Source: Hydractinia symbiolongicarpus (lineage: Eukaryota > Cnidaria > Hydrozoa > Anthoathecata > Hydractiniidae). Taken from it: DNA of 64,000 nucleotides. Shown here piece after piece: positions 39,046-55,465 of the stretch (its first letter is position 1; the number at the start of each line of letters is the position of its first letter). Location: positions 11,160,001 to 11,224,000 of the forward strand of contig NC_079883.1 of NCBI RefSeq assembly GCF_029227915.1, read 5' to 3'. Both the position numbers and the translations under genes were made by a program. Under the pieces are notes generated by a model. The model did not search any database, was not told where the DNA came from, and was given only the letters and a program-made list of their open reading frames with translations.

Positions 39046-39367
39046 AAAGAACAAGCGTTGCCATGATAGGCATCGTCCACACACCGTAACTGCTTGTGGA
39101 GCATGTCACGTTACTGTAAAGCTTACAACTGTCACCGCGTACGGATGGACGGCGACATAGTAAAAATCACGGCTGTTGATTTAGCCGTAGGATGGAGAGC
39201 GACTGTAGCGAGTGGATGGTAACTTACATGAATGCTAACAAAGGCGACGATACTAAGTGCGTGATATTACTTTCCAATATGACTGCGTACATTCCGTTTA
39301 TCAACGCATTACGCCAGAACGTGCGCGCGCGTTACACAGTAGACCATGCAGCCGAAATGCGACAGTG

Positions 39368-39440
39368 CGACCCTGCCAGGAGTCGAACCTGGAATCCCCT
39401 GATTCGTAGTCAGATGCCTTATCCATTGGGCCACAGGGCC
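39368..39440 (-). tRNA. tRNA-Arg (ACG, unit 7)
   Basis: Same as unit 1. Confidence 0.96.
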
Positions 39441-40019
39441 ATGCTTATGACTTCGCCCCATCGTTATTTTGGCTTGCGCATTCGTTTTACTTACGACAGA
39501 ATTCTTCGTGTTTGTAGCCATGAAAGAAAGGGACTTCTGTGAGTGAATTTTTTTACTGTGGTCTAATAAAAAAGTCGAAACGCAGTGCCCAATATATGAA
39601 TTGCTCCTAATAGCCGGAAACAGGCCGTGTCGATGATGTAGGCCGACATACGCAACGCAAACCAAAGAACGCTTTATGAAAATCCTAACACGGGCGCGGA
39701 AGAAGCCCAAATTAACAGAGTAGATGTAATGCTGAAGACCTCAAACTCCAGCAGCTTCTCTTTCAGACTATTGCGTCGTGCTACAAATAAAAATTAACAT
39801 GCTTTCGCATAGTCGCGGCACCCAAAACGGACATTATACGATGTACAGAAACACACATTTCTGTTTTCGCGCCAAATCAATTCCCGGGAGTGGTACTTTT
39901 ACGTCCGCATACTTCGCACCGTCTTAAATTATATCTCATTTACACGGTAATGTTTAGTATACTTCTACTGTGATAACAAGCATCGTTTATCGTTGGATTG
40001 TTGTAAGAAAACATTAAAA

Positions 40020-40571
40020 ATGAGTGAAGCAGCTTCTCCAAAGAAAATCGCACCCAAGAAGAAACCTGCTGCAAAGAAGACAGCTGATCACCCTAAATAT
40101 GTGGACATGATCAAGGCTGCTATCGCTACCCTAAAGGAACGCGGTGGTTCATCTCGCCAAGCTATTACAAAATATATTCATGCAAATTACAAAGTTGCTG
40201 AAAACTCAGATCATCATCTGAAAATGGCTCTTAAACGAGGAGTAACATCAGGCGATTTGATTCAAACTAAAGGCACTGGTGCTTCTGGATCATTCAAGCT
40301 AGGTCAGGTAAAAAAAGAAAAACCTAAGAAAAAGGCCGCAGCAAAAAAGCCAACGGCAAAGAAGCCTACTGCAAAGAAAAGTACACCAAAAAAGAAGCCA
40401 GCAAAGAAGAGCACGCCAAAGAAAGCAGCAAAGAAGCCTGCCACAAAGAAAGCCTCGGCTAAGAAACCAGCAGCTAAGAAACCCACAAAGAAGCCTGTTG
40501 CTAAAAAACCTGCAGCAAAGAAGGTCAAAAAGACTCCCAAAAAGGCAGCAAAGAAGACCGCAAAAAAATAA
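40020..40571 (+). CDS. H1: Linker histone H1 (unit 8)
   Basis: 183 residues, same as unit 1. Hairpin 40604-40619. Confidence 0.97.
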   Translation: MSEAASPKKIAPKKKPAAKKTADHPKYVDMIKAAIATLKERGGSSRQAITKYIHANYKVAENSDHHLKMALKRGVTSGDLIQTKGTGASGSFKLGQVKKEKPKKKAAAKKPTAKKPTAKKSTPKKKPAKKSTPKKAAKKPATKKASAKKPAAKKPTKKPVAKKPAAKKVKKTPKKAAKKTAKK

Positions 40572-40932
40572 TTTGTGTGTATCTGGCTATTACATTAACA
40601 AACGGCTATTTTTATAGCCACACATTTACAAAAAAACATTATCTTGGTACAAAGTTAAACTTGTTTAAGTCACTTAAACAGTTAAAAAAGAGTAATTTTA
40701 AGATTAGATTCCCTAAGTTTAAGTATTTTCGTTTTTAAATTTCTTATTTTCTTGCTTTTACTTTTCTTGCCCTTCATATTTTTAACATTGTCAAACTTTA
40801 TGTAGCATAAAATTTTTATGTAGCATAAAATTTAAACAGAAAGCAGAACAAAGTTTGATATAAAAAGCTAGCCGTAATATTTTTTATGGATGTGTGGCTA
40901 TAAAAATAGCCGTTTTTTGTTTGGTAAGATGC

Positions 40933-41346
<414 letters not shown>

Positions 41347-41824
41347 TTAAGAAGTCGATGTAGTACGGATACACAAGACGGTCTAAAATGCACTATCGCG
41401 CCAAAGTTTTATTTCTCATATTGATTGACAGCTAAGGTTCAAAACAAACCATTTGATTGGTGCTAAGAAAGTAATTTCTGATTGGCTGCATAATGACATT
41501 ACGCTCATTACTTTAACATTTTTATAAAATCTGTGTTTTTTGGCTACGGGAAAACGGCTGTATCTTCTGATACACAAAAGCTTTTGACTTTTTTTTTTTT
41601 TAGTAAGTAGCAGAAGGTTTGGCGAATTCCAACGATGCCAAATTTATTGCCTTACTGAAACATTAAGACCACGAATTTTTAAAAAAACTACAGTTTTACT
41701 TAAAAAAATGTACAAAATGTTCGGAACATTTTGTAATGACGCAACTCTATTGGTTAATTAGGGTGTTTCCACGAGCAGTAGGTAATTTTATGGCCTCTTT
41801 TTAAAGCTGTCTGAATTCTGTTAA

Positions 41825-42181
<357 letters not shown>

Positions 42182-42643
42182 GCGTTGTCATTGCTCAACA
42201 AAAACGGCTATTTTTATAGCCACAAATCTTTTAAAACATTACTTTGTGCACGCTTCCAAATTACACAATGTGTAAAGTCTTGTCACAGTTACATTTATTG
42301 CTATACGATACTATGTCATATATGACACAAAAAAAATTTAGAAATACTTTGTAGGGTTAATTTGCCTGGGAGTGTTTCCGTGAAAAGCTGGGTTAAGTTA
42401 AATGTAAGCAATAACATGGATCAATGTACTTGTCTTTTCTGCAAGTACAGCTAATAATACGTATGAAAAGTGAAGCTAATCCACACACACACATGGGGAA
42501 GTATTTTAAATGTAGGCTAGTGTTCTTAAGCACATTATTTAGAAGTTTTATTAACTTCGGTTAACTTGTAGTGACGCCAAGTAAATGTTTTTTTAAAGAT
42601 GTGTGGTCTTAAAAAAGACCGTTTGTGTTTGGTAGACGTTGGT

Positions 42644-43048
42644 TTACTTGCTGCTTGTGTATTTTGTGACGGCTTTTGTTCCTTCACTGACTGCGTGTTT
42701 TGCAAGTTCTCCAGGCAAGAGAAGACGTACTGCGGTTTGAATTTCACGAGAAGAGATGGTCGACTTTTTGTTTTGAAGAGCCAAACGCGAAGCTTCGGAA
42801 GCAATGCGCTCAAAGATGTCGTTGACAAATGAGTTCATGATGCTCATAGCTTTGCTTGAAACTCCGACATCTGGGTGAACTTGTTTCAAAACATTGTAGA
42901 TGTAAATAGCATAACTTTCCTTTCTCTTTCTCTTGCGTTTCTTTTCACCAGTTCCACCAATCTTTCCTCCTTTTTTGCCGGCTCTTTTTTCACCTTTCTT
43001 GGCTACTTTAGGTGCCTGTTTTCCTCCTTTAGCTGCTGCGTCAGACAT
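42644..43048 (-). CDS. H2B: Core histone H2B (unit 8)
   Basis: Same protein as unit 1; no compensating change facing the altered H4. Hairpin 42605-42620. Confidence 0.98.
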   Translation of the reverse strand: MSDAAAKGGKQAPKVAKKGEKRAGKKGGKIGGTGEKKRKRKRKESYAIYIYNVLKQVHPDVGVSSKAMSIMNSFVNDIFERIASEASRLALQNKKSTISSREIQTAVRLLLPGELAKHAVSEGTKAVTKYTSSK

Positions 43049-43332
43049 GGTTAAAAATTTTTGCTACTTAACTTGTAAATAAGCATTAAACTGCAAGTCA
43101 AAACTTTTTGTTTATAAGTAAAAAAATCGGATCGAATTCGATCCGAAAACGCCGATACGCAATTTAATTGGTTAAAAAAAAAATCTTTTGTTTAATACTT
43201 AATTATGATTGGTTAAAAAAACATGATTTCGATCCTATTTTTATGATGAAAAAACGAGTAAAGTTTATTTCGTTAACACTTACGTTAAATATTCGTACGT
43301 TTTTGTATTAACTTACAAATCAAATCGCAGTT

Positions 43333-43713
43333 ATGTCTGGACGTGGAAAAGGTGGAAAAGCTAAGGCTAAAGCCAAGACAAGATCCTCAAGAGCTGGACT
43401 TCAATTTCCAGTCGGTAGAGTGCATAGATTCCTTCGTAGAGGGCACTATGCTAACCGAATTGGATCTGGAGCACCAGTTTACTTAGCAGCCGTCTTGGAA
43501 TATTTATCTGCTGAGATATTGGAGTTGGCTGGTAACGCAGCAAGAGACAACAAAAAAGCTAGGATTATTCCAAGACATTTACAATTGGCTGTTCGTAATG
43601 ATGAAGAATTAAACAAACTTTTGAGCGGTGTAACCATTGCAGCTGGTGGTGTTTTGCCAAACATTCAAGCTGTCTTACTCCCAAAGAAGAACGACAAAGG
43701 ACAGAAGAAGTAA
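43333..43713 (+). CDS. H2A: Core histone H2A (unit 8)
   Basis: Same protein as unit 1. Hairpin 43736-43751. Confidence 0.98.
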   Translation: MSGRGKGGKAKAKAKTRSSRAGLQFPVGRVHRFLRRGHYANRIGSGAPVYLAAVLEYLSAEILELAGNAARDNKKARIIPRHLQLAVRNDEELNKLLSGVTIAAGGVLPNIQAVLLPKKNDKGQKK

Positions 43714-43910
43714 ACCGCTACACTCAGAAAACAACGGCTATTTTTATAGCCACACATCTTTAAAAAAACATTGTTTTTTTCACAAAACTATAACCTTAAA
43801 GTCTAATAGATAATCCATGCATACGCCTTGTCCTAAGTAACTCAAAGAAATTAAATAAAAAAATTTGATCACAACGTCAAAATAAATTGCACGTATTTGC
43901 CCCTACTAAT

Positions 43911-44030
43911 GTCTACGGCCATACCACGATGAACACACCCGTTCTCGTCTGATCACGGAAGTTAAGCATCGTCGGGCCGGGATAGTACTTGGATGGGGGA
44001 CCGCCTGGGAACTCCCGGTGTCGTAGGCTT
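43911..44030 (+). rRNA. 5S ribosomal RNA (unit 8)
   Basis: Same sequence as unit 1. Confidence 0.96.
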
Positions 44031-44378
44031 TTCATTTTCATTTGTTGCCTTTTCATTTCAATGGTGCTGTGATATATTTCTTGTTATAACAATTAAGGAA
44101 CGTGGCGGTTGTTGAAAGTGTTTCCTATGACATTTTCCTACGACATTTTCAGGTGATAGTACGAGAAAAAAGAGCTTTCAAATGCATACAAACTCGATCT
44201 ATTGCCGATCATCCAATAACCCTGACGGAATGGCAAATAAAATAAAATTCCGCCGCCTTCCGAGGACTTATATCGCAATCACGTTTCGTAACAGCCAAGC
44301 GAGGTTTTACCTTAGCGTTTAAGTCACCACCGACATTTGGCCGCGCAACTTTTCTAAGCTCATTCATTTTGACTTAAG

Positions 44379-44544
44379 GAGGGGGCGAGCGCGGACGCAG
44401 GCCCCCACTACCAGAAATTGTACGGTCGAGTTACTGACGTTTGCAGTAATCGCAGAGGTCAGCCCAAGCGTAGTGCAATGCAAGAGCCTCACTCTGGAAG
44501 AAAACCCTCATTGATCAGTCTTTACTTCCCCGTCAGGTAAGTAT
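44379..44544 (-). ncRNA. U1: U1 snRNA (unit 8)
   Basis: Same as unit 1. Confidence 0.95.
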
Positions 44545-44734
44545 GAGTTGGAACTGCACCGTAGCATGAGGGTACCCTTCAAAGTTTGTTAATGCTTGTG
44601 GCTTGAGTGTGTTATAAACTGCCGTGTCGCGGGGCATAGGCTGTATTCTCCCCCAGTGTACGCGTTTTGTTCCCGCCGTAGACTATGCAGAGTGCCGTCG
44701 GAAAGAGGACTGCTATTATTCTTTTATTGCTTAT

Positions 44735-44921
44735 GTGGGCCGCCATCGGTAATAGTGCAACACCAAGGCAACCCGTGGTCACGGCGTGAATGAATCCACC
44801 TCCATGACCCAAGGCCAAAAATCAGATTAATATACTGACCATTCAGAGAATGGCCTACCAGATATTAAACTGATAAGAACAGATACTACACTTGATCTTA
44901 GCCATTAGGCCGAGAAGCGAT
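44735..44921 (-). ncRNA. U2: U2 snRNA (unit 8)
   Basis: Same as unit 1. Confidence 0.95.
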
Positions 44922-45243
44922 AAAGAACAAGCGTTGCCATGATAGGCATCGTCCACACACCGTAACTGCTTGTGGAGCATGTCACGTTACTGTAAAGCTT
45001 ACAACTGTCACCGCGTACGGATGGACGGCGACATAGTAAAAATCACGGCTGTTGATTTAGCCGTAGGATGGAGAGCGACTGTAGCGAGTGGATGGTAACT
45101 TACATGAATGCTAACAAAGGCGACGATACTAAGTGCGTGATATTACTTTCCAATATGACTGCGTACATTCCGTTTATCAACGCATTACGCCAGAACGTGC
45201 GCGCGCGTTACACAGTAGACCATGCAGCCGAAATGCGACAGTG

Positions 45244-45316
45244 CGACCCTGCCAGGAGTCGAACCTGGAATCCCCTGATTCGTAGTCAGATGCCTTATCC
45301 ATTGGGCCACAGGGCC
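45244..45316 (-). tRNA. tRNA-Arg (ACG, unit 8)
   Basis: Same as unit 1. Confidence 0.96.
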
Positions 45317-45895
45317 ATGCTTATGACTTCGCCCCATCGTTATTTTGGCTTGCGCATTCGTTTTACTTACGACAGAATTCTTCGTGTTTGTAGCCATGAA
45401 AGAAAGGGACTTCTGTGAGTGAATTTTTTTACTGTGGTCTAATAAAAAAGTCGAAACGCAGTGCCCAATATATGAATTGCTCCTAATAGCCGGAAACAGG
45501 CCGTGTCGATGATGTAGGCCGACATACGCAACGCAAACCAAAGAACGCTTTATGAAAATCCTAACACGGGCGCGGAAGAAGCCCAAATTAACAGAGTAGA
45601 TGTAATGCTGAAGACCTCAAACTCCAGCAGCTTCTCTTTCAGACTATTGCGTCGTGCTACAAATAAAAATTAACATGCTTTCGCATAGTCGCGGCACCCA
45701 AAACGGACATTATACGATGTACAGAAACACACATTTCTGTTTTCGCGCCAAATCAATTCCCGGGAGTGGTACTTTTACGTCCGCATACTTCGCACCGTCT
45801 TAAATTATATCTCATTTACACGGTAATGTTTAGTATACTTCTACTGTGATAACAAGCATCGTTTATCGTTGGATTGTTGTAAGAAAACATTAAAA

Positions 45896-46447
45896 ATGAG
45901 TGAAGCAGCTTCTCCAAAGAAAATCGCACCCAAGAAGAAACCTGCTGCAAAGAAGACAGCTGATCACCCTAAATATGTGGACATGATCAAGGCTGCTATC
46001 GCTACCCTAAAGGAACGCGGTGGTTCATCTCGCCAAGCTATTACAAAATATATTCATGCAAATTACAAAGTTGCTGAAAACTCAGATCATCATCTGAAAA
46101 TGGCTCTTAAACGAGGAGTAACATCAGGCGATTTGATTCAAACTAAAGGCACTGGTGCTTCTGGATCATTCAAGCTAGGTCAGGTAAAAAAAGAAAAACC
46201 TAAGAAAAAGGCCGCAGCAAAAAAGCCAACGGCAAAGAAGCCTACTGCAAAGAAAAGTACACCAAAAAAGAAGCCAGCAAAGAAGAGCACGCCAAAGAAA
46301 GCAGCAAAGAAGCCTGCCACAAAGAAAGCCTCGGCTAAGAAACCAGCAGCTAAGAAACCCACAAAGAAGCCTGTTGCTAAAAAACCTGCAGCAAAGAAGG
46401 TCAAAAAGACTCCCAAAAAGGCAGCAAAGAAGACCGCAAAAAAATAA
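45896..46447 (+). CDS. H1: Linker histone H1 (unit 9)
   Basis: 183 residues, same as unit 1. Hairpin 46480-46495. Confidence 0.97.
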   Translation: MSEAASPKKIAPKKKPAAKKTADHPKYVDMIKAAIATLKERGGSSRQAITKYIHANYKVAENSDHHLKMALKRGVTSGDLIQTKGTGASGSFKLGQVKKEKPKKKAAAKKPTAKKPTAKKSTPKKKPAKKSTPKKAAKKPATKKASAKKPAAKKPTKKPVAKKPAAKKVKKTPKKAAKKTAKK

Positions 46448-46808
46448 TTTGTGTGTATCTGGCTATTACATTAACAAACGGCTATTTTTATAGCCACACA
46501 TTTACAAAAAAACATTATCTTGGTACAAAGTTAAACTTGTTTAAGTCACTTAAACAGTTAAAAAAGAGTAATTTTAAGATTAGATTCCCTAAGTTTAAGT
46601 ATTTTCGTTTTTAAATTTCTTATTTTCTTGCTTTTACTTTTCTTGCCCTTCATATTTTTAACATTGTCAAACTTTATGTAGCATAAAATTTTTATGTAGC
46701 ATAAAATTTAAACAGAAAGCAGAACAAAGTTTGATATAAAAAGCTAGCCGTAATATTTTTTATGGATGTGTGGCTATAAAAATAGCCGTTTTTTGTTTGG
46801 TAAGATGC

Positions 46809-47222
<414 letters not shown>

Positions 47223-47700
47223 TTAAGAAGTCGATGTAGTACGGATACACAAGACGGTCTAAAATGCACTATCGCGCCAAAGTTTTATTTCTCATATTGA
47301 TTGACAGCTAAGGTTCAAAACAAACCATTTGATTGGTGCTAAGAAAGTAATTTCTGATTGGCTGCATAATGACATTACGCTCATTACTTTAACATTTTTA
47401 TAAAATCTGTGTTTTTTGGCTACGGGAAAACGGCTGTATCTTCTGATACACAAAAGCTTTTGACTTTTTTTTTTTTTAGTAAGTAGCAGAAGGTTTGGCG
47501 AATTCCAACGATGCCAAATTTATTGCCTTACTGAAACATTAAGACCACGAATTTTTAAAAAAACTACAGTTTTACTTAAAAAAATGTACAAAATGTTCGG
47601 AACATTTTGTAATGACGCAACTCTATTGGTTAATTAGGGTGTTTCCACGAGCAGTAGGTAATTTTATGGCCTCTTTTTAAAGCTGTCTGAATTCTGTTAA

Positions 47701-48057
<357 letters not shown>

Positions 48058-48519
48058 GCGTTGTCATTGCTCAACAAAAACGGCTATTTTTATAGCCACA
48101 AATCTTTTAAAACATTACTTTGTGCACGCTTCCAAATTACACAATGTGTAAAGTCTTGTCACAGTTACATTTATTGCTATACGATACTATGTCATATATG
48201 ACACAAAAAAAATTTAGAAATACTTTGTAGGGTTAATTTGCCTGGGAGTGTTTCCGTGAAAAGCTGGGTTAAGTTAAATGTAAGCAATAACATGGATCAA
48301 TGTACTTGTCTTTTCTGCAAGTACAGCTAATAATACGTATGAAAAGTGAAGCTAATCCACACACACACATGGGGAAGTATTTTAAATGTAGGCTAGTGTT
48401 CTTAAGCACATTATTTAGAAGTTTTATTAACTTCGGTTAACTTGTAGTGACGCCAAGTAAATGTTTTTTTAAAGATGTGTGGTCTTAAAAAAGACCGTTT
48501 GTGTTTGGTAGACGTTGGT

Positions 48520-48924
48520 TTACTTGCTGCTTGTGTATTTTGTGACGGCTTTTGTTCCTTCACTGACTGCGTGTTTTGCAAGTTCTCCAGGCAAGAGAAG
48601 ACGTACTGCGGTTTGAATTTCACGAGAAGAGATGGTCGACTTTTTGTTTTGAAGAGCCAAACGCGAAGCTTCGGAAGCAATGCGCTCAAAGATGTCGTTG
48701 ACAAATGAGTTCATGATGCTCATAGCTTTGCTTGAAACTCCGACATCTGGGTGAACTTGTTTCAAAACATTGTAGATGTAAATAGCATAACTTTCCTTTC
48801 TCTTTCTCTTGCGTTTCTTTTCACCAGTTCCACCAATCTTTCCTCCTTTTTTGCCGGCTCTTTTTTCACCTTTCTTGGCTACTTTAGGTGCCTGTTTTCC
48901 TCCTTTAGCTGCTGCGTCAGACAT
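48520..48924 (-). CDS. H2B: Core histone H2B (unit 9)
   Basis: Same protein as unit 1. Hairpin 48481-48496. Confidence 0.98.
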   Translation of the reverse strand: MSDAAAKGGKQAPKVAKKGEKRAGKKGGKIGGTGEKKRKRKRKESYAIYIYNVLKQVHPDVGVSSKAMSIMNSFVNDIFERIASEASRLALQNKKSTISSREIQTAVRLLLPGELAKHAVSEGTKAVTKYTSSK

Positions 48925-49208
48925 GGTTAAAAATTTTTGCTACTTAACTTGTAAATAAGCATTAAACTGCAAGTCAAAACTTTTTGTTTATAAGTAAAAA
49001 AATCGGATCGAATTCGATCCGAAAACGCCGATACGCAATTTAATTGGTTAAAAAAAAAATCTTTTGTTTAATACTTAATTATGATTGGTTAAAAAAACAT
49101 GATTTCGATCCTATTTTTATGATGAAAAAACGAGTAAAGTTTATTTCGTTAACACTTACGTTAAATATTCGTACGTTTTTGTATTAACTTACAAATCAAA
49201 TCGCAGTT

Positions 49209-49589
49209 ATGTCTGGACGTGGAAAAGGTGGAAAAGCTAAGGCTAAAGCCAAGACAAGATCCTCAAGAGCTGGACTTCAATTTCCAGTCGGTAGAGTGCA
49301 TAGATTCCTTCGTAGAGGGCACTATGCTAACCGAATTGGATCTGGAGCACCAGTTTACTTAGCAGCCGTCTTGGAATATTTATCTGCTGAGATATTGGAG
49401 TTGGCTGGTAACGCAGCAAGAGACAACAAAAAAGCTAGGATTATTCCAAGACATTTACAATTGGCTGTTCGTAATGATGAAGAATTAAACAAACTTTTGA
49501 GCGGTGTAACCATTGCAGCTGGTGGTGTTTTGCCAAACATTCAAGCTGTCTTACTCCCAAAGAAGAACGACAAAGGACAGAAGAAGTAA
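49209..49589 (+). CDS. H2A: Core histone H2A (unit 9)
   Basis: Same protein as unit 1. Hairpin 49612-49627. Confidence 0.98.
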   Translation: MSGRGKGGKAKAKAKTRSSRAGLQFPVGRVHRFLRRGHYANRIGSGAPVYLAAVLEYLSAEILELAGNAARDNKKARIIPRHLQLAVRNDEELNKLLSGVTIAAGGVLPNIQAVLLPKKNDKGQKK

Positions 49590-49786
49590 ACCGCTACACT
49601 CAGAAAACAACGGCTATTTTTATAGCCACACATCTTTAAAAAAACATTGTTTTTTTCACAAAACTATAACCTTAAAGTCTAATAGATAATCCATGCATAC
49701 GCCTTGTCCTAAGTAACTCAAAGAAATTAAATAAAAAAATTTGATCACAACGTCAAAATAAATTGCACGTATTTGCCCCTACTAAT

Positions 49787-49906
49787 GTCTACGGCCATAC
49801 CACGATGAACACACCCGTTCTCGTCTGATCACGGAAGTTAAGCATCGTCGGGCCGGGATAGTACTTGGATGGGGGACCGCCTGGGAACTCCCGGTGTCGT
49901 AGGCTT
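49787..49906 (+). rRNA. 5S ribosomal RNA (unit 9)
   Basis: Same sequence as unit 1. Confidence 0.96.
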
Positions 49907-50254
49907 TTCATTTTCATTTGTTGCCTTTTCATTTCAATGGTGCTGTGATATATTTCTTGTTATAACAATTAAGGAACGTGGCGGTTGTTGAAAGTGTTTC
50001 CTATGACATTTTCCTACGACATTTTCAGGTGATAGTACGAGAAAAAAGAGCTTTCAAATGCATACAAACTCGATCTATTGCCGATCATCCAATAACCCTG
50101 ACGGAATGGCAAATAAAATAAAATTCCGCCGCCTTCCGAGGACTTATATCGCAATCACGTTTCGTAACAGCCAAGCGAGGTTTTACCTTAGCGTTTAAGT
50201 CACCACCGACATTTGGCCGCGCAACTTTTCTAAGCTCATTCATTTTGACTTAAG

Positions 50255-50420
50255 GAGGGGGCGAGCGCGGACGCAGGCCCCCACTACCAGAAATTGTACG
50301 GTCGAGTTACTGACGTTTGCAGTAATCGCAGAGGTCAGCCCAAGCGTAGTGCAATGCAAGAGCCTCACTCTGGAAGAAAACCCTCATTGATCAGTCTTTA
50401 CTTCCCCGTCAGGTAAGTAT
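50255..50420 (-). ncRNA. U1: U1 snRNA (unit 9)
   Basis: Same as unit 1. Confidence 0.95.
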
Positions 50421-50610
50421 GAGTTGGAACTGCACCGTAGCATGAGGGTACCCTTCAAAGTTTGTTAATGCTTGTGGCTTGAGTGTGTTATAAACTGCCG
50501 TGTCGCGGGGCATAGGCTGTATTCTCCCCCAGTGTACGCGTTTTGTTCCCGCCGTAGACTATGCAGAGTGCCGTCGGAAAGAGGACTGCTATTATTCTTT
50601 TATTGCTTAT

Positions 50611-50797
50611 GTGGGCCGCCATCGGTAATAGTGCAACACCAAGGCAACCCGTGGTCACGGCGTGAATGAATCCACCTCCATGACCCAAGGCCAAAAATCA
50701 GATTAATATACTGACCATTCAGAGAATGGCCTACCAGATATTAAACTGATAAGAACAGATACTACACTTGATCTTAGCCATTAGGCCGAGAAGCGAT
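50611..50797 (-). ncRNA. U2: U2 snRNA (unit 9)
   Basis: Same as unit 1. Confidence 0.95.
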
Positions 50798-51119
50798 AAA
50801 GAACAAGCGTTGCCATGATAGGCATCGTCCACACACCGTAACTGCTTGTGGAGCATGTCACGTTACTGTAAAGCTTACAACTGTCACCGCGTACGGATGG
50901 ACGGCGACATAGTAAAAATCACGGCTGTTGATTTAGCCGTAGGATGGAGAGCGACTGTAGCGAGTGGATGGTAACTTACATGAATGCTAACAAAGGCGAC
51001 GATACTAAGTGCGTGATATTACTTTCCAATATGACTGCGTACATTCCGTTTATCAACGCATTACGCCAGAACGTGCGCGCGCGTTACACAGTAGACCATG
51101 CAGCCGAAATGCGACAGTG

Positions 51120-51192
51120 CGACCCTGCCAGGAGTCGAACCTGGAATCCCCTGATTCGTAGTCAGATGCCTTATCCATTGGGCCACAGGGCC
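51120..51192 (-). tRNA. tRNA-Arg (ACG, unit 9)
   Basis: Gene body same as unit 1. The 5' flank has a private G to A change at 51201, outside the internal A and B boxes. Confidence 0.96.
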
Positions 51193-51771
51193 ATGCTTAT
51201 AACTTCGCCCCATCGTTATTTTGGCTTGCGCATTCGTTTTACTTACGACAGAATTCTTCGTGTTTGTAGCCATGAAAGAAAGGGACTTCTGTGAGTGAAT
51301 TTTTTTACTGTGGTCTAATAAAAAAGTCGAAACGCAGTGCCCAATATATGAATTGCTCCTAATAGCCGGAAACAGGCCGTGTCGATGATGTAGGCCGACA
51401 TACGCAACGCAAACCAAAGAACGCTTTATGAAAATCCTAACACGGGCGCGGAAGAAGCCCAAATTAACAGAGTAGATGTAATGCTGAAGACCTCAAACTC
51501 CAGCAGCTTCTCTTTCAGACTATTGCGTCGTGCTACAAATAAAAATTAACATGCTTTCGCATAGTCGCGGCACCCAAAACGGACATTATACGATGTACAG
51601 AAACACACATTTCTGTTTTCGCGCCAAATCAATTCCCGGGAGTGGTACTTTTACGTCCGCATACTTCGCACCGTCTTAAATTATATCTCATTTACACGGT
51701 AATGTTTAGTATACTTCTACTGTGATAACAAGCATCGTTTATCGTTGGATTGTTGTAAGAAAACATTAAAA

Positions 51772-52323
51772 ATGAGTGAAGCAGCTTCTCCAAAGAAAAT
51801 CGCACCCAAGAAGAAACCTGCTGCAAAGAAGACAGCTGATCACCCTAAATATGTGGACATGATCAAGGCTGCTATCGCTACCCTAAAGGAACGCGGTGGT
51901 TCATCTCGCCAAGCTATTACAAAATATATTCATGCAAATTACAAAGTTGCTGAAAACTCAGATCATCATCTGAAAATGGCTCTTAAACGAGGAGTAACAT
52001 CAGGCGATTTGATTCAAACTAAAGGCACTGGTGCTTCTGGATCATTCAAGCTAGGTCAGGTAAAAAAAGAAAAACCTAAGAAAAAGGCCGCAGCAAAAAA
52101 GCCAACGGCAAAGAAGCCTACTGCAAAGAAAAGTACACCAAAAAAGAAGCCAGCAAAGAAGAGCACGCCAAAGAAAGCAGCAAAGAAGCCTGCCACAAAG
52201 AAAGCCTCGGCTAAGAAACCAGCAGCTAAGAAACCCACAAAGAAGCCTGTTGCTAAAAAACCTGCAGCAAAGAAGGTCAAAAAGACTCCCAAAAAGGCAG
52301 CAAAGAAGACCGCAAAAAAATAA
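51772..52323 (+). CDS. H1: Linker histone H1 (unit 10)
   Basis: 183 residues, same as unit 1. Hairpin 52356-52371. Confidence 0.97.
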   Translation: MSEAASPKKIAPKKKPAAKKTADHPKYVDMIKAAIATLKERGGSSRQAITKYIHANYKVAENSDHHLKMALKRGVTSGDLIQTKGTGASGSFKLGQVKKEKPKKKAAAKKPTAKKPTAKKSTPKKKPAKKSTPKKAAKKPATKKASAKKPAAKKPTKKPVAKKPAAKKVKKTPKKAAKKTAKK

Positions 52324-52684
52324 TTTGTGTGTATCTGGCTATTACATTAACAAACGGCTATTTTTATAGCCACACATTTACAAAAAAACATTATCTTGGT
52401 ACAAAGTTAAACTTGTTTAAGTCACTTAAACAGTTAAAAAAGAGTAATTTTAAGATTAGATTCCCTAAGTTTAAGTATTTTCGTTTTTAAATTTCTTATT
52501 TTCTTGCTTTTACTTTTCTTGCCCTTCATATTTTTAACATTGTCAAACTTTATGTAGCATAAAATTTTTATGTAGCATAAAATTTAAACAGAAAGCAGAA
52601 CAAAGTTTGATATAAAAAGCTAGCCGTAATATTTTTTATGGATGTGTGGCTATAAAAATAGCCGTTTTTTGTTTGGTAAGATGC

Positions 52685-53098
<414 letters not shown>

Positions 53099-53576
53099 TT
53101 AAGAAGTCGATGTAGTACGGATACACAAGACGGTCTAAAATGCACTATCGCGCCAAAGTTTTATTTCTCATATTGATTGACAGCTAAGGTTCAAAACAAA
53201 CCATTTGATTGGTGCTAAGAAAGTAATTTCTGATTGGCTGCATAATGACATTACGCTCATTACTTTAACATTTTTATAAAATCTGTGTTTTTTGGCTACG
53301 GGAAAACGGCTGTATCTTCTGATACACAAAAGCTTTTGACTTTTTTTTTTTTTAGTAAGTAGCAGAAGGTTTGGCGAATTCCAACGATGCCAAATTTATT
53401 GCCTTACTGAAACATTAAGACCACGAATTTTTAAAAAAACTACAGTTTTACTTAAAAAAATGTACAAAATGTTCGGAACATTTTGTAATGACGCAACTCT
53501 ATTGGTTAATTAGGGTGTTTCCACGAGCAGTAGGTAATTTTATGGCCTCTTTTTAAAGCTGTCTGAATTCTGTTAA

Positions 53577-53933
<357 letters not shown>

Positions 53934-54395
53934 GCGTTGTCATTGCTCAACAAAAACGGCTATTTTTATAGCCACAAATCTTTTAAAACATTACTTTGTG
54001 CACGCTTCCAAATTACACAATGTGTAAAGTCTTGTCACAGTTACATTTATTGCTATACGATACTATGTCATATATGACACAAAAAAAATTTAGAAATACT
54101 TTGTAGGGTTAATTTGCCTGGGAGTGTTTCCGTGAAAAGCTGGGTTAAGTTAAATGTAAGCAATAACATGGATCAATGTACTTGTCTTTTCTGCAAGTAC
54201 AGCTAATAATACGTATGAAAAGTGAAGCTAATCCACACACACACATGGGGAAGTATTTTAAATGTAGGCTAGTGTTCTTAAGCACATTATTTAGAAGTTT
54301 TATTAACTTCGGTTAACTTGTAGTGACGCCAAGTAAATGTTTTTTTAAAGATGTGTGGTCTTAAAAAAGACCGTTTGTGTTTGGTAGACGTTGGT

Positions 54396-54800
54396 TTACT
54401 TGCTGCTTGTGTATTTTGTGACGGCTTTTGTTCCTTCACTGACTGCGTGTTTTGCAAGTTCTCCAGGCAAGAGAAGACGTACTGCGGTTTGAATTTCACG
54501 AGAAGAGATGGTCGACTTTTTGTTTTGAAGAGCCAAACGCGAAGCTTCGGAAGCAATGCGCTCAAAGATGTCGTTGACAAATGAGTTCATGATGCTCATA
54601 GCTTTGCTTGAAACTCCGACATCTGGGTGAACTTGTTTCAAAACATTGTAGATGTAAATAGCATAACTTTCCTTTCTCTTTCTCTTGCGTTTCTTTTCAC
54701 CAGTTCCACCAATCTTTCCTCCTTTTTTGCCGGCTCTTTTTTCACCTTTCTTGGCTACTTTAGGTGCCTGTTTTCCTCCTTTAGCTGCTGCGTCAGACAT
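54396..54800 (-). CDS. H2B: Core histone H2B (unit 10)
   Basis: Same protein as unit 1. Hairpin 54357-54372. Confidence 0.98.
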   Translation of the reverse strand: MSDAAAKGGKQAPKVAKKGEKRAGKKGGKIGGTGEKKRKRKRKESYAIYIYNVLKQVHPDVGVSSKAMSIMNSFVNDIFERIASEASRLALQNKKSTISSREIQTAVRLLLPGELAKHAVSEGTKAVTKYTSSK

Positions 54801-55084
54801 GGTTAAAAATTTTTGCTACTTAACTTGTAAATAAGCATTAAACTGCAAGTCAAAACTTTTTGTTTATAAGTAAAAAAATCGGATCGAATTCGATCCGAAA
54901 ACGCCGATACGCAATTTAATTGGTTAAAAAAAAAATCTTTTGTTTAATACTTAATTATGATTGGTTAAAAAAACATGATTTCGATCCTATTTTTATGATG
55001 AAAAAACGAGTAAAGTTTATTTCGTTAACACTTACGTTAAATATTCGTACGTTTTTGTATTAACTTACAAATCAAATCGCAGTT

Positions 55085-55465
55085 ATGTCTGGACGTGGAA
55101 AAGGTGGAAAAGCTAAGGCTAAAGCCAAGACAAGATCCTCAAGAGCTGGACTTCAATTTCCAGTCGGTAGAGTGCATAGATTCCTTCGTAGAGGGCACTA
55201 TGCTAACCGAATTGGATCTGGAGCACCAGTTTACTTAGCAGCCGTCTTGGAATATTTATCTGCTGAGATATTGGAGTTGGCTGGTAACGCAGCAAGAGAC
55301 AACAAAAAAGCTAGGATTATTCCAAGACATTTACAATTGGCTGTTCGTAATGATGAAGAATTAAACAAACTTTTGAGCGGTGTAACCATTGCAGCTGGTG
55401 GTGTTTTGCCAAACATTCAAGCTGTCTTACTCCCAAAGAAGAACGACAAAGGACAGAAGAAGTAA
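55085..55465 (+). CDS. H2A: Core histone H2A (unit 10)
   Basis: Same protein as unit 1. Hairpin 55488-55503. Confidence 0.98.
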   Translation: MSGRGKGGKAKAKAKTRSSRAGLQFPVGRVHRFLRRGHYANRIGSGAPVYLAAVLEYLSAEILELAGNAARDNKKARIIPRHLQLAVRNDEELNKLLSGVTIAAGGVLPNIQAVLLPKKNDKGQKK